A DNA stretch of 64,000 bases from an uncultured Nitrospira sp. (GCA_902500995.1 CABVSR010000007.1:110878-174877); one strand, 5' to 3'; counted from the stretch's first letter, positions 45,452 to 54,947 are shown. The notes: generated from the letters alone by a model not told the origin. Made by a program: numbers and translations.

Positions 45452-46471
45452 ATGAGCCAGCAAACGGCCGAAACCAGTGATGCATATACTGTCGTCGTGT
45501 TTCGAGGATCCTCCTCCAAGCCGCTGCGGTTTAGTTTTCCTCGGAAATTCGTGCGCAAGCTCTTGATCTTGGCTGCAGTGTTGATTGTGGCCGATCTGTT
45601 GGTTGTGTCTCATTATGTCATTCGAACCGGAGAAGTCTGGCAGTTATCGGCTTTCCGGGCTGAGGCCATGGGTGCACGAGAGCAAACAGCAGCCTTCTCT
45701 GCCGCTATCGATGATCTGAAGAAGAGACTGTCGGCAATGGGCGAGGTCAATCAGCGGCTCCGGGTCATGCTCGGAATTGATGCGACGAAGCCGGCCGGCG
45801 ATCTTGCGAATGGACGAGGCGGTGAAGATGGACCGTTGCCGGATGGAAAGACGGGTGTTCAGGGGAACGGATCGGCCGTCTCCGGGGGGGAAGTGAGGCA
45901 GCAGGTGTCTGAGCTGCGGGATGCCACCCAATCCGACCTGGATTTCTCAGCTGAGAGTATCGAAGAGGTGACCCTGCAGGTTCGTGAAAGTTTAGACGCT
46001 CTTGTGCGGGAAGCCACGCAACAGGAAGAAGCCCTCCAAAGTCTGACCCAGGTAGCCGAACAGCGCTCGGCACAGTGGGCTTCTACCCCATCGATTTGGC
46101 CGGTGCGGGGGTGGGTCACGTCTGGATTTGGTCCTCGGGTCTCGCCATTTACGGAGAAGCCGGCGTGGCACGATGGACTCGATATCGGGGCGCAGGCGAA
46201 TTCTCCCGTCCAGGCTCCAGCCCTTGGTCGTGTGGTCACCGTGGCCTTTGACTCGAAAATGGGGAACATGGTCAAGCTGGATCACGGCTACGGCATTGAA
46301 ACCGTGTACGGGCATCTTGCCAAGTCGTTGGTGAAAGAAGGCCAACGCGTGAAGCGCGGAGATGTCGTGGCTCTCGTAGGGAGCACCGGCCTTTCGACCG
46401 GTCCGCATCTCCACTACATGATTAAGAAGAACGGCCAGGCGCTCGATCCGACAAAATTTATCCTGGATTAG
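45452..46471 (+). CDS. M23 zinc endopeptidase (peptidoglycan), membrane-anchored
   Basis: The 339-residue protein has an N-terminal membrane anchor (LLILAAVLIVADLLVVSHYVI), a coiled coil (~65-215) and a LytM/M23 domain: GFGPRVSPFTEKPAWHDGLDIGA gives the first zinc ligands (HxxxD) and STGPHLHYMI the HxH motif. It cleaves or remodels peptide cross-links, or activates amidases. The zinc residues are intact. A GGGGGAG run precedes the ATG. Confidence 0.92.
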   Translation: MSQQTAETSDAYTVVVFRGSSSKPLRFSFPRKFVRKLLILAAVLIVADLLVVSHYVIRTGEVWQLSAFRAEAMGAREQTAAFSAAIDDLKKRLSAMGEVNQRLRVMLGIDATKPAGDLANGRGGEDGPLPDGKTGVQGNGSAVSGGEVRQQVSELRDATQSDLDFSAESIEEVTLQVRESLDALVREATQQEEALQSLTQVAEQRSAQWASTPSIWPVRGWVTSGFGPRVSPFTEKPAWHDGLDIGAQANSPVQAPALGRVVTVAFDSKMGNMVKLDHGYGIETVYGHLAKSLVKEGQRVKRGDVVALVGSTGLSTGPHLHYMIKKNGQALDPTKFILD

Positions 46472-46660
46472 ATCTTCGGCCTGCCCCAGTGCTCTCCTGA
46501 GCGATTCTCCTCGTAGCGACTACTTTCCATTGGCTTCACATCAGTAGCCCCACCTCCTTTTTTTGTTCAAGGCATCGGATGACGGTCCTGCTTCATCAAG
46601 CCGGTGAGGGGCATGGTATACTTCGCGCCCTCCGAAGATCCTTCGTTGAGGAGATTGAGT

Positions 46661-48343
46661 ATGACCGATCTGGAACTGGCCCGTGCTGCCAAGCACAAGC
46701 ATATTTTTGAAGTCGCCCAGGCCTTAGGTATCCCTTCCGAAGACCTCATTCCGTATGGCCGGTACAAGGCCAAGATCTCTCCGGATGCCGCTGCGCGCCT
46801 GCAGAATCGACCGCTCGGGAAATATATCCTTGTTACGGCTATTAACCCAACCCCGCTTGGCGAGGGCAAGACGACCACTTCGGTCGGATTGAGCATGGGC
46901 CTCTGCCGGTTGGGGCACAAAGCTGCGGTCACGTTGCGGCAGCCTTCTCTCGGGCCGGTCTTTGGCATCAAAGGTGGGGGCACAGGCGGAGGGCACGCTC
47001 AGGTCTGGCCCATGGAGGATATCAATCTGCATTTCACCGGCGATGCGCATGCTGTGTCGGCGAGCCATAATCTGCTGTCGGCATTCGTCGATAACCATCT
47101 CTTTCACGGCAACGCGCTCAAGCTGGATCCGCAAACTATCAGATGGCCACGCACGCTTGGCGTCAGCGATCGAGCCCTGCGCGACATCCGGTTGAGCGCG
47201 GAAGCGGGACCACGACCGGGGCAATTCGTCATCACTGAGGCCTCTGAAATCATGGCGGTGCTGGCACTGGCCACTGATCACCGTGATCTTCGCCGGCGCC
47301 TCGGCAGAATTCTGGTCGGTTTGACGGAGAGCGGTGCTGTTGTTCCAGCTGAGGCATTCGGTTGTGCCGGCTCGATGGCCGTATTATTGAAAGATGCGCT
47401 CTTGCCGAATTTGGTGCAGACGTTGGAAGGCACGCCCGCGTTTGTTCATGCGGGGCCGTTCGGCAACATTGCTCACGGCAATTGCTCTGTCGTCTCGGAT
47501 CAGCTGGCGCTGCGTTGCGCTGAGTATGTCATCACCGAAGCTGGATTCGGCAGCGATCTCGGTGCGGAAAAGTTCTTCAACATCAAATGCCGCACATCCG
47601 GTCTCCGGCCTGATGCCGGGGTGGTTGTGGCGACGTTGCGTGCGCTGAAGTTGCACGGTGGCGGCGGGACGGTGAAATCCGGGGCACCGCTTCCACCTGG
47701 ATTGACGGGCGTGAATCCGGTCGCGCTGGAAAAAGGGTTCGCCAATCTCGAGCAGCATATTGCGAACGTACGAGCCCATGGGGTGCCCGTGGTGGTGGCC
47801 GTCAATGCGTTCAAGGACGATTCGCCCGAGGAATTAAATTGGGTGTGCGAGCGCGCGCTGACTGCCGGGGCCGCCGCAGCCGCCGTGTCGACTCACTGGG
47901 CTGAAGGTGGAAAGGGCGCGGAAGAGCTGGCTCGAGCAGTCGTGAAAGTTGCGGCGCAGGGCTCAGCGTTCTGTCATGTGTATGATGCGGCCTGGCCCAT
48001 CAAGAAGAAGATTGAGACCATTGCCACGACGATATACGGTGCGGCCGGGGTGTCCTATTCGCCTCAGGCGGAAAAGGACATCGAATTGGCGGTCAGCCTG
48101 GGATTCGAGGCGTTTCCCATCTGCATGGCGAAAACGCCCTTGTCCCTCTCGCACGACCCGGCACTCAAAGGGCGACCATCCGGATTTATCGTGCCCATCC
48201 AAGAGCTGCGCATCCTGTCCGGGGCGGGCTTTCTCACCGCCGTCTGTTCGGGCATTCAACTCATGCCGGGGTTGCCGAAGAAACCCGCGGGCGAGCGCAT
48301 CGATATCGATCCCCGGTCCGGCGAGATTGTCGGGCTGGCATGA
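46661..48343 (+). CDS. fhs: Formate-tetrahydrofolate ligase
   Basis: The 560-residue ATP-dependent enzyme makes 10-formyl-tetrahydrofolate from formate. It carries the FTHFS nucleotide motif PTPLGEGKTTTSVGLSMGL, RQPSLGPVFGIKGGGTGGGHAQVWPMEDINLHFTGD-type region and, near the end, CMAKTPLSLSHDP. The ATG at 46661 is preceded by GAGGAG. A TATACT hexamer at 46617 may be its -10. It supplies one-carbon units. Other reductive acetyl-CoA genes are not in the window. Confidence 0.95.
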   Translation: MTDLELARAAKHKHIFEVAQALGIPSEDLIPYGRYKAKISPDAAARLQNRPLGKYILVTAINPTPLGEGKTTTSVGLSMGLCRLGHKAAVTLRQPSLGPVFGIKGGGTGGGHAQVWPMEDINLHFTGDAHAVSASHNLLSAFVDNHLFHGNALKLDPQTIRWPRTLGVSDRALRDIRLSAEAGPRPGQFVITEASEIMAVLALATDHRDLRRRLGRILVGLTESGAVVPAEAFGCAGSMAVLLKDALLPNLVQTLEGTPAFVHAGPFGNIAHGNCSVVSDQLALRCAEYVITEAGFGSDLGAEKFFNIKCRTSGLRPDAGVVVATLRALKLHGGGGTVKSGAPLPPGLTGVNPVALEKGFANLEQHIANVRAHGVPVVVAVNAFKDDSPEELNWVCERALTAGAAAAAVSTHWAEGGKGAEELARAVVKVAAQGSAFCHVYDAAWPIKKKIETIATTIYGAAGVSYSPQAEKDIELAVSLGFEAFPICMAKTPLSLSHDPALKGRPSGFIVPIQELRILSGAGFLTAVCSGIQLMPGLPKKPAGERIDIDPRSGEIVGLA

Positions 48344-48349
48344 TGCAGC

Positions 48350-49210
48350 TCAACGCTGCTTGAGGAATCGGAAGTATTCGGAGTCGGGACTGACGAGAAT
48401 CGTGGTCTTGTCTTTGAGGGTTTTGCGATAGGCTTCCATCGTCCGCGTGAACTCGAAGAAATGCGGATCCTGCCGGTAGGCGTCCGCGTAGATTTTGAAG
48501 GCCTTGGCGTCGCCGCCGCCGCGAAGTTCTTCTGATTCGCGATAGGCTTCGGCAAGGATAATCTCACGGTCTTTTTCGGCTTCCGACTTAATCTTCTGCG
48601 CCTCTTCGGCGCCTTCCGCGCGATATTGTTTGGCTTGCCGTTCCCGTTCCGCCTGCATCCGCGAAAAGACGGCTTTCTCGTTTTGCTCAGGCAGATCCGC
48701 CCGCTTGATCCGCACATCTTGAATCTCAATGCCGTACGCCGACGCTTTTTCATTCGCGCGTTGTGTGACCACGGCCATGAGTTGTGCCCGGGCCGAGGAG
48801 ACGATTTCCGCCAACTCATGCCGTCCCAGCTCGACTCGTAATTCCGAATAGATGATGTCATGCAAGCGTTGCAGCGCGCCACGCTGGCTTTGGAACGCCT
48901 GGTATACCTTGAGCGGGTCCGTGATTCGCCACTTGGCAAAGTTGTCGAGCAGGAGCGTCTTTTTGTCCTGCGTGATGACGTCCTGAGCGTTGGAATCGTA
49001 ATCCAGCAGCCGCTTATCGAAATAGGTGACTTCCTCGATGAACGGCACTTTCAGGTACAGGCCGCCCTCAGTGACATTTCGGACCGGCTTGCCGAGCTGC
49101 ACCACAATGGCATTTTGGGTGACGTCGACAATGTAAAACGGGGAGGCGCCCAAGACCAGCAATCCGATGACGATCCCCACAAAGGCGATGGCGAATCCCT
49201 GCTTGCTCAT
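48350..49210 (-). CDS. hflC: FtsH-protease modulator HflC
   Basis: The 286-residue SPFH/prohibitin protein has an N-terminal membrane anchor (FAIAFVGIVIGLLVLGASPFYIV) and a periplasmic band-7 domain with IEIQDVRIKRADLP, followed by a helical tail (EAQKIKSEAEKDREIILAEAYRESEELRG). It forms the HflK-HflC complex that surrounds FtsH. The start overlaps the hflK stop by 4 bp. This is the usual order hflK-hflC. Confidence 0.93.
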   Translation of the reverse strand: MSKQGFAIAFVGIVIGLLVLGASPFYIVDVTQNAIVVQLGKPVRNVTEGGLYLKVPFIEEVTYFDKRLLDYDSNAQDVITQDKKTLLLDNFAKWRITDPLKVYQAFQSQRGALQRLHDIIYSELRVELGRHELAEIVSSARAQLMAVVTQRANEKASAYGIEIQDVRIKRADLPEQNEKAVFSRMQAERERQAKQYRAEGAEEAQKIKSEAEKDREIILAEAYRESEELRGGGDAKAFKIYADAYRQDPHFFEFTRTMEAYRKTLKDKTTILVSPDSEYFRFLKQR

Positions 49211-50244
49211 GGGGTACGCTCCTGCGTCGCGCCGGCGGGGGCCGGTTTATTGAGACGATCCAACGGGAGATACGGCAGGGTCCGCTCTCCACCTTTGCCA
49301 TCCAGCACGAATTTGTCGATGTGAGGAAGCACGTCCTCGAGCGTCTCGATGTAGATCCGCTTGCTGATGATGTCTTTGGCCTGGTTGTACTCTTTGAGCG
49401 TGGCGAGGAAGCGATTGACTTCTCCCTGAGCGCGATTCAATCGGGCCTGCGCATAGCCCTTGGCCTGGTTCACCAATTGCGCGGCCTCTCCCTTCGCTTT
49501 GGGCGTGATGTCGTTGCGATAGCCCTGGGCTTGATTGATCAGTTTTTCGCGATCTTCCTTGGCGTTGGTCACGTCTTTGAAGGCCGCGGCCACCGCTTCC
49601 GGGGGATCGACGTCCTGCAATTGGACAGCGGCCACCTGCACGCCGGTTTTGTACTCATCCAAAATGTGTTGGAGCAGCTCCTGAGTGTCTTGCTGGATTT
49701 GTGCCTTGCCGGTGGTCAGCGCTTCGTCGATTTTGCTCTTGCCGATAACTTCTCGCATAGAGGCTTCCGCCGATTTCCCGATCGTATCGTCGATGTCGGC
49801 GACGTTGAAGAGATACTCGCGGGAACTTTTGATCTTGTATTGCACGATGAATTCGATGGCGAGGATGTTCATATCGCCGGTAAGCATCAAGGCTTCCTGC
49901 GGCACCATCTGTTGACGCCCCTGCCGATCGGTACGAAACCCGATTTCCACCCGGTGCAATTTCGCCACTTTGGGCTGCAACACACTTTCGACCACCGGAA
50001 TTTTCAGATGTGGCCCGGGCTCCACGACGCGAACCGGAATGCCGAATCGTTTGACGACCCCTTCTTCGTCGGGCGCCACAATGAACGCGCTTTGCCAGAT
50101 GAGGAACACGGTGAAGGCGACGAGGAGGAGATTGCGAAATCCGCCGGTAGGGAGCAGATTGCGGAGTTGGCCTTGGGCCTGCTTGAAGGCCTGATCCAAA
50201 TCGTCGCCCTTCTTGCTCCAAGGGTCTTTGGGGTCCCAGACCAT
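49207..50244 (-). CDS. hflK: FtsH-protease modulator HflK
   Basis: The protein of ~345 residues begins with the HflK-typical MVWDPKDPWSKKGDDLDQAF (ATG at 50244); a TTG at 50256 would add four residues. One membrane helix (LLLVAFTVFLIWQSAFIV) is followed by the band-7 domain (GVVKRFGIPVRVVEPGPHLKIP) and a coiled coil. It is the first gene of the hflK-hflC pair, preceded by a 244-bp gap to the arsenic operon with nothing definite. Confidence 0.93.
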   Translation of the reverse strand: MVWDPKDPWSKKGDDLDQAFKQAQGQLRNLLPTGGFRNLLLVAFTVFLIWQSAFIVAPDEEGVVKRFGIPVRVVEPGPHLKIPVVESVLQPKVAKLHRVEIGFRTDRQGRQQMVPQEALMLTGDMNILAIEFIVQYKIKSSREYLFNVADIDDTIGKSAEASMREVIGKSKIDEALTTGKAQIQQDTQELLQHILDEYKTGVQVAAVQLQDVDPPEAVAAAFKDVTNAKEDREKLINQAQGYRNDITPKAKGEAAQLVNQAKGYAQARLNRAQGEVNRFLATLKEYNQAKDIISKRIYIETLEDVLPHIDKFVLDGKGGERTLPYLPLDRLNKPAPAGATQERTP

Positions 50245-50488
50245 CGCGTGGCTCAATTCTGTAAGGGGTGACGCAGATACCGACGGGCCACCTTAACAAA
50301 GTGAGCATCGGTGAGCAACACTTATCAGGACGCCAAACGGCTGCCGGTCTGACGCATCGAAACCTCTTGAAGTAGAGTACGTGTTTTCCACTTGGATCTA
50401 CCCGCCCGAGGCCGGAAGGGGCGGATAGAATTCGCAAGTGACTCGCTGCCATCGACAGATAGGCCTGGGTGGCCAGATTCACGGCTTG

Positions 50489-51529
50489 CTACGACGTCAC
50501 AGATCCCCCGCAGGAGGATCCCGCTCCCGCCGTGCACCCGTAACAATGATTATGAGTGGTGATCTGCCGGTGATGAAGTCGTGCCGGATCAAAGTCCCGG
50601 ATGTGCGCAGGCGCCTCGAGGTGCATCGGAAGTTCCAGCATCTGGTTGAAATCGCAATCATAGAGCGTCCCGTCCCAGCCGACCGAGAGGGTGTAGCGGC
50701 ACATGGCGCCGGCTGCGGCGGCGGGATTGTACGCATTGGCCAGCCGTTCCATGTAGCCCTCGTAGTTGCCGCTTTCCACCAGGAATTCCAGAAACCGGCT
50801 CACCGGCATGTTGGTGATCGTGTAGAGGTGGTTAAATTCCACGCCATGTTGCACGCGGAGCGCGTTCCGGAATTGCGTCTCGATCGCCTCCTGCCTGGGC
50901 GGTAAAAAGGCGCCGACGGGATTGTGGACGAGATTCAAGAGCAGCCCGCTGCCCTCACGGCCATAGCCGAGGCGGTTCAGCCGTCGAAGCGCCTCGATGG
51001 ATTTGTCGAAGATCCCCTCGCCCCGCTGCGCGTCGGTCTGCGCGGCACGGTAGTAGGGAAGCGAAGCCACGATTTCCACCTGGTGCGCCGCCAGAAATTC
51101 CGCCAGGTCCGTTTGCGAGGGTAACAGCAGCACCGAGAGATTACAGCGGTCCATTACATGGCGATTCAACGCACGGGCTTGCTCGACCAGCCAACGAAAA
51201 TTGGGATTGAGCTCCGGCGCCCCGCCCGTGATATCGACAGTCGGAATGTCGGTCTTGGGCAGGGCGGCGATGCAGTGTTCGGCGGTCTCCCTCGACATGC
51301 GTTCGGTCCGATCCGGTCCCGCGTCCACATGGCAGTGGCGGCAGGTTTGATTGCACAACTTGCCCACGTTGATCTGAAACACCGTCACGCCGGTTGCGCG
51401 AAGCGGGGCGAGTCCACTTCGTCGAAGTTGTTCGCCGAAGGGGAGGCAGGTCCCGATCTCTGCGAGCACCTTCAATTGCTCGGCCGGGGACGCAAGCGGT
51501 TTGTGTTGCCCCACGAGGGTCAGTGCCAT
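50489..51529 (-). CDS. arsS: Radical-SAM arsenosugar biosynthesis protein ArsS
   Basis: The 346-residue protein has the radical-SAM cluster motif CNQTCRHCHVDAGP and a C-terminal Cys-rich part with CYGCTAGAGSSCGG, the pattern of the ArsS family, some of whose members are selenoproteins; here all positions are Cys. The family transfers the adenosyl moiety to dimethylarsenite on the way to arsenosugars. It is the last gene of an operon with arsM and arsR (52-bp gap). Start at the ATG at 51529; a GTG 15 bp upstream is an alternative. Confidence 0.85.
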   Translation of the reverse strand: MALTLVGQHKPLASPAEQLKVLAEIGTCLPFGEQLRRSGLAPLRATGVTVFQINVGKLCNQTCRHCHVDAGPDRTERMSRETAEHCIAALPKTDIPTVDITGGAPELNPNFRWLVEQARALNRHVMDRCNLSVLLLPSQTDLAEFLAAHQVEIVASLPYYRAAQTDAQRGEGIFDKSIEALRRLNRLGYGREGSGLLLNLVHNPVGAFLPPRQEAIETQFRNALRVQHGVEFNHLYTITNMPVSRFLEFLVESGNYEGYMERLANAYNPAAAAGAMCRYTLSVGWDGTLYDCDFNQMLELPMHLEAPAHIRDFDPARLHHRQITTHNHCYGCTAGAGSSCGGSVTS

Positions 51530-51580
51530 CGCCGTCCATTCCACGTCGTACGGAGCGCGCTCATCGACGGAGTCCTGGCT

Positions 51581-51937
51581 TCACGGTTTGTGTTGCACGG
51601 TCAGCAAGGTCGAGACGGGAAATCGCAGTTCGCAGCATCCGAAGTCCAGCACCTGCGCATCCCGATTCTTCATTGCCCGCTGGACGCTCGGTTCGACCCG
51701 GTAACACACTTGTTTGCCGTGCCGGTGGCCTTCCACCAATCCGGCATCTCGAAGAATTCTGAGGTGATGGGAAACATGCGGTTGCGAACAGCGAAGAACC
51801 TGTGTGAGGTCGGTGACGCATTTTTCGCCGAGCAACAGCGATTCCAGGATGCGAAGGCGCGTTTCATCGCCCATGGCCTTGAGGATGGCAGCGCATTGGC
51901 GCGGCGTGGTGAGGTGGGCGACGGCCTGGCGTGGCAT
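51581..51937 (-). CDS. arsR: ArsR-family metalloregulator
   Basis: The 118-residue winged-helix repressor starts at 51937, where ATGA overlaps the arsM stop. The recognition helix segment CSQPHVSHHLRILRDAGLVEGHRHGKQVCYRV is typical. The classical CxC(D) metal site is reduced to a single Cys (EKCVTDL), but a C-terminal FGCCELRF pair and the Cys of VCYRV could form a three-thiol As(III) site, as in some non-canonical ArsR proteins. It likely represses the arsenic operon in which it sits. Confidence 0.88.
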   Translation of the reverse strand: MPRQAVAHLTTPRQCAAILKAMGDETRLRILESLLLGEKCVTDLTQVLRCSQPHVSHHLRILRDAGLVEGHRHGKQVCYRVEPSVQRAMKNRDAQVLDFGCCELRFPVSTLLTVQHKP

Positions 51938-53124
51938 CAGCAGCAATTCCCCTCGGGCGAACAATTCACCGCTTCCCCTTCCGCCAGGCTTGAGCTGCGA
52001 TGGTAGATGGTGAAGTGGGAGCGATAGGCCTCCTGTGCCAAGACGTCACGCGTTTTCGAGCAGATCTCCAGCGGCACGCCACGATAATATTGATGATGAT
52101 CGTCGTCTTCGGCGCTGATGATCGGTCCCGTGAGAATCGCGTAGGCGCCCTGCCAGACGCAGGGTCTGTGCTCCGGAAGAATGGAAGACCAACGTGGGTC
52201 GGACGAATTAAGCGAGACCGGGGCCCGCCCGATGATGAACAACGGGCGCAACGGCGCGGTTTGCAGCAGTTGTGCGCGTTGCGCATCGATGGGTTGTGGC
52301 AGGCCGCGCCGGTATTGTTGGCCTAGTTCGTCGGTCACGGTCGAAAACGGTCCGCAGAGAGTGGCATACAGCACGGTGTCCTGGTCGACCACGGCCGGGA
52401 GTTTGTATCCGGTCAAGGTGACGGACAGAAAATGCACGCCGTCAATCGCCTGCCAGCCGCTTGATTTGATCTGATGCACGGCGCGGAACCCGGCATCCAC
52501 CATTCCACCGATGTAGTCTTGGACCTGTAGCGCTCCCGAGAGGCAATCGCCCCACTTGGCCGCATCGTGGACCATGTATTGGGGAACCACTTGGTCTGAC
52601 ACGATATCGGAAATCGTGAAGCGACCGCCGGGCTTTAAGACACGGTACATCTCGCGGAAGACCTTGCGCTTGTCCGGGGCCAGGTTGATCACGCAGTTGG
52701 AGATGATCAGATCGATGCTCGCGTCTTCCACCGGCATGGCGTCGGCCATACCCTTGCGAAATTCGATGTTGGATTGGGGATACCTGAGATTCTTGGCGAC
52801 AAGGGGCGCATGCCGGCGCGCGATCTCCAGCATAGTGTCGGTCATGTCGATGCCGATGACCCGGCCGGCGGCGCCCACGCGGCGCGCGGCTTCGAAACAA
52901 TCGATCCCGCCGCCGGACCCGATATCCAATACGGTTTCCCCCGTCTGGACCGTATCCAGTCCTGCGGGCGTGCCGCAGCCGTAAGAAATTTTCAGCACCT
53001 CGTCGGGAATGAACGAGCGCAGATCGTCAAAGTTGTATCCGGTCGGGCAGCACATCTGCTCCCCCGTCGAAGCGGCGCGGGCATAACGTTCGCTGACTTT
53101 CTGGGTAATATCGTCGGTGGGCAT
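51937..53124 (-). CDS. arsM: Arsenite S-adenosylmethionine methyltransferase
   Basis: The 395-residue enzyme methylates As(III). The Rossmann domain has motif I VLDIGSGGGIDCFEAARRVG; the arsenic-binding Cys residues are in TGEQMCCPTGYN, ISNCVINLAPDK and AAKWGDCLSGAL. The C-terminal ~130 residues form an extra domain ending in a Cys-rich tail (NCSPEGNCC). It is the first gene of an operon arsM-arsR-arsS. The ATG is preceded by AAGGGGAG. Detoxification is the likely role. Confidence 0.92.
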   Translation of the reverse strand: MPTDDITQKVSERYARAASTGEQMCCPTGYNFDDLRSFIPDEVLKISYGCGTPAGLDTVQTGETVLDIGSGGGIDCFEAARRVGAAGRVIGIDMTDTMLEIARRHAPLVAKNLRYPQSNIEFRKGMADAMPVEDASIDLIISNCVINLAPDKRKVFREMYRVLKPGGRFTISDIVSDQVVPQYMVHDAAKWGDCLSGALQVQDYIGGMVDAGFRAVHQIKSSGWQAIDGVHFLSVTLTGYKLPAVVDQDTVLYATLCGPFSTVTDELGQQYRRGLPQPIDAQRAQLLQTAPLRPLFIIGRAPVSLNSSDPRWSSILPEHRPCVWQGAYAILTGPIISAEDDDHHQYYRGVPLEICSKTRDVLAQEAYRSHFTIYHRSSSLAEGEAVNCSPEGNCC

Positions 53125-53300
53125 CTCCCCTTCGTACCTCTCTGGGATGATATGGAATGAGTTCTATGTAACACATTTTGGAGGCGTTCGGCGAATCGGG
53201 CTCACGTGACCGCCCTATCCTCTTGCCATCGCCATTCCCACGCTCGGCAGCAGCGATACATCCTTGACGACCATCACGCGAGACGTTACTATCGAGATCC

Positions 53301-53579
53301 GTGATCACATCAGTCAAATGCGCTGACACAGAAGCGCTTTCGAAAGGTCGGCCAGTTCGGAGGTTTGTGAACATTGCCGTCGTGGCTAGGCGCAAGTTGC
53401 GGCAGTTGGAGATCTCGACCGAGTTGCAAGATTTGCGAGTGCCGCCTGGAAATCGACTGGAAGCGCTCAAAGGTGACCGGGCCGGGCAACACAGCATTCG
53501 AATCAATGATCAATTCCGCCTCTGCTTTTGTTGGACGGCCAGAGGAGCGGAAGATGTTGAGATTGTGGATTATCACTGA
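53301..53579 (+). CDS. higB: HigB/RelE-type toxin
   Basis: The 92-residue mRNA interferase-like toxin starts with GTG. SVKCADTEALSKGRPVRRF and LRVPPGNRLEALKGDRAGQHSIRINDQFRLCFCW match HigB proteins, which cut mRNA on the ribosome. The conserved C-terminal basic/aromatic strand is present. The antitoxin gene follows 13 bp later, which is the reverse of the usual antitoxin-first order but normal for hig. Confidence 0.88.
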   Translation: MITSVKCADTEALSKGRPVRRFVNIAVVARRKLRQLEISTELQDLRVPPGNRLEALKGDRAGQHSIRINDQFRLCFCWTARGAEDVEIVDYH

Positions 53580-53592
53580 GTGAGGAACCGCC

Positions 53593-53907
53593 ATGCGCAA
53601 ACTCAAACCTGTGACCCCTGGAGAACTTTTATTGGAAGAGTATCTGAAGCCAATGGAAATCAGCCAATACCGATTGGCCAAAGAGCTTGGCGTGCCGGCT
53701 CAGCGTATCGGGGATATTGTCGCCGGCAAGCGATCTGTGACGGCCGACACGGATTTGCGACTGTGCCGGTTTTTCGGCTTGTCTAATGGCTATTGGTTGC
53801 GCGCCCAAGCCGCTTACGACACGGAAGTGGCCGAGCGGGCGTTAGGTGCGAAGCTGGCAAAGATTAAGCCATGGTCCGGATCAAAGACCCTGAAGGCGGC
53901 GTCTTAG
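53593..53907 (+). CDS. higA: HigA-type antitoxin
   Basis: The 104-residue protein has an HTH_3-like DNA-binding fold: TPGELLLEEYLKPMEISQYRLAKELGVPAQRIGDIVAGKRSVTADTDLRLCRFFG. It binds HigB and represses the pair. It is followed 18 bp later by an Mrr-like restriction endonuclease gene, suggesting a shared defence cassette. Confidence 0.9.
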   Translation: MRKLKPVTPGELLLEEYLKPMEISQYRLAKELGVPAQRIGDIVAGKRSVTADTDLRLCRFFGLSNGYWLRAQAAYDTEVAERALGAKLAKIKPWSGSKTLKAAS

Positions 53908-53925
53908 CGGGACATATTGGCGCAC

Positions 53926-54834
53926 ATGGCAATTCCTGATTACCAGTCCGTCATGCTTCCGCTCCTTCGCCTCGTCTCCGATGGAAATGAACACACGTTG
54001 CGCGAGGCTGTTGAGACATTGGCTGAACAGTTCAAGCTTACGGAGGGTGAAAGAAAAGAGCTTTTGCCCAGCGGGTCACAATTCACGTTCGCGAATCGTG
54101 TCGGCTGGGCTCGAACCTATATGAATAAGGCGGCTTTGCTGGAATCTACGCGTCGTGGGTACTTTCGGATCACTCCACGAGGCCGGCATGTGATATCGAA
54201 AACCCCCCCAGAGCTCAATGTCAAATTCCTCGAGCAGTTTCCAGAGTTCATAGAATTTCGAACAAAACGCCGGGATTCCGAGCCATCCATCGGCACCGTC
54301 GAAACCGACAGCCTCCAGACGCCAGGAGAACTTCTCGAAAGTGCATATCTGAAACTGCGAGAGGATCTTTCTTTAGAGTTGCTGAAGACCACGAGAGAAT
54401 GTTCTCCGGCGTTCTTCGAGCGGTTGGTCATCGACGTACTCGTGAAGATGGGCTATGGAGGATCCCGCAAAGAGGCGGGGAAGGCCATCGGCCGCAGTGG
54501 TGACGAAGGCATTGACGGCTTCATTAACGAAGACCGTCTGGGCCTCGATGTCATCTATATTCAGGCCAAACGCTGGAAGGCTCCGGTCGGACGGCCAGAA
54601 ATTCAAAAATTTGCAGGAGCGTTGCAAGGGCACCGCGCCAATAAAGGCATTTTCATCACGACCTCCAGTTTCACGCAAGAAGCTGAAGACTATGTCGCGA
54701 AAATCAATTCAAAGATCGTCCTCCTGGACGGCGATCAATTATCCCAACTCATGATCGATCACAATGTCGGGGTCACACTGGTCACGTCGTATGAAACCAA
54801 GAAAATAGACAGTGACTACTTCATTGAAGGGTAA
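53926..54834 (+). CDS. Mrr-family restriction endonuclease
   Basis: The ~302-residue protein has an N-terminal Mrr-N winged domain (AIPDYQSVMLPLLRLVSDGNEHTLREAVE) and a C-terminal PD-(D/E)xK nuclease domain: FFERLVIDVLVKMGYGG, the catalytic region GDEGIDGFINEDRLGLDVIYIQAKRW and AFITTSSFTQEAEDY-like IFITTSSFTQEAEDY. Mrr enzymes cut methylated foreign DNA. The codon usage is less GC-rich than its neighbours, consistent with recent transfer. I take the ATG at 53926 over the TTG at 53917. Confidence 0.9.
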   Translation: MAIPDYQSVMLPLLRLVSDGNEHTLREAVETLAEQFKLTEGERKELLPSGSQFTFANRVGWARTYMNKAALLESTRRGYFRITPRGRHVISKTPPELNVKFLEQFPEFIEFRTKRRDSEPSIGTVETDSLQTPGELLESAYLKLREDLSLELLKTTRECSPAFFERLVIDVLVKMGYGGSRKEAGKAIGRSGDEGIDGFINEDRLGLDVIYIQAKRWKAPVGRPEIQKFAGALQGHRANKGIFITTSSFTQEAEDYVAKINSKIVLLDGDQLSQLMIDHNVGVTLVTSYETKKIDSDYFIEG

Positions 54835-54920
54835 ACGACGAATACCGACGTGACAGCAGACCCCTCCGGTCGGCTTGATGGTGTCGCGCGTCTGTTCAGC
54901 CCATCCCCTGGAAACGTGTA

Positions 54921-54947
54921 GCGGGGCGACCGTTGAGGTCGCCCCGC
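54921..54947. terminator. Perfect hairpin between convergent genes
   Basis: GCGGGGCGACC-GTTGA-GGTCGCCCCGC is an 11-bp perfect stem with a 5-base loop, between the Mrr gene and the convergent haemoglobin gene. It has no T tract on either strand, so it may act as a bidirectional weak terminator or mRNA end-protector. Confidence 0.5.

Noticed and set aside
49321..50271. 316-codon frame antisense to hflK
   Set aside because: A shadow of hflK codons; HflK itself is unmistakable.
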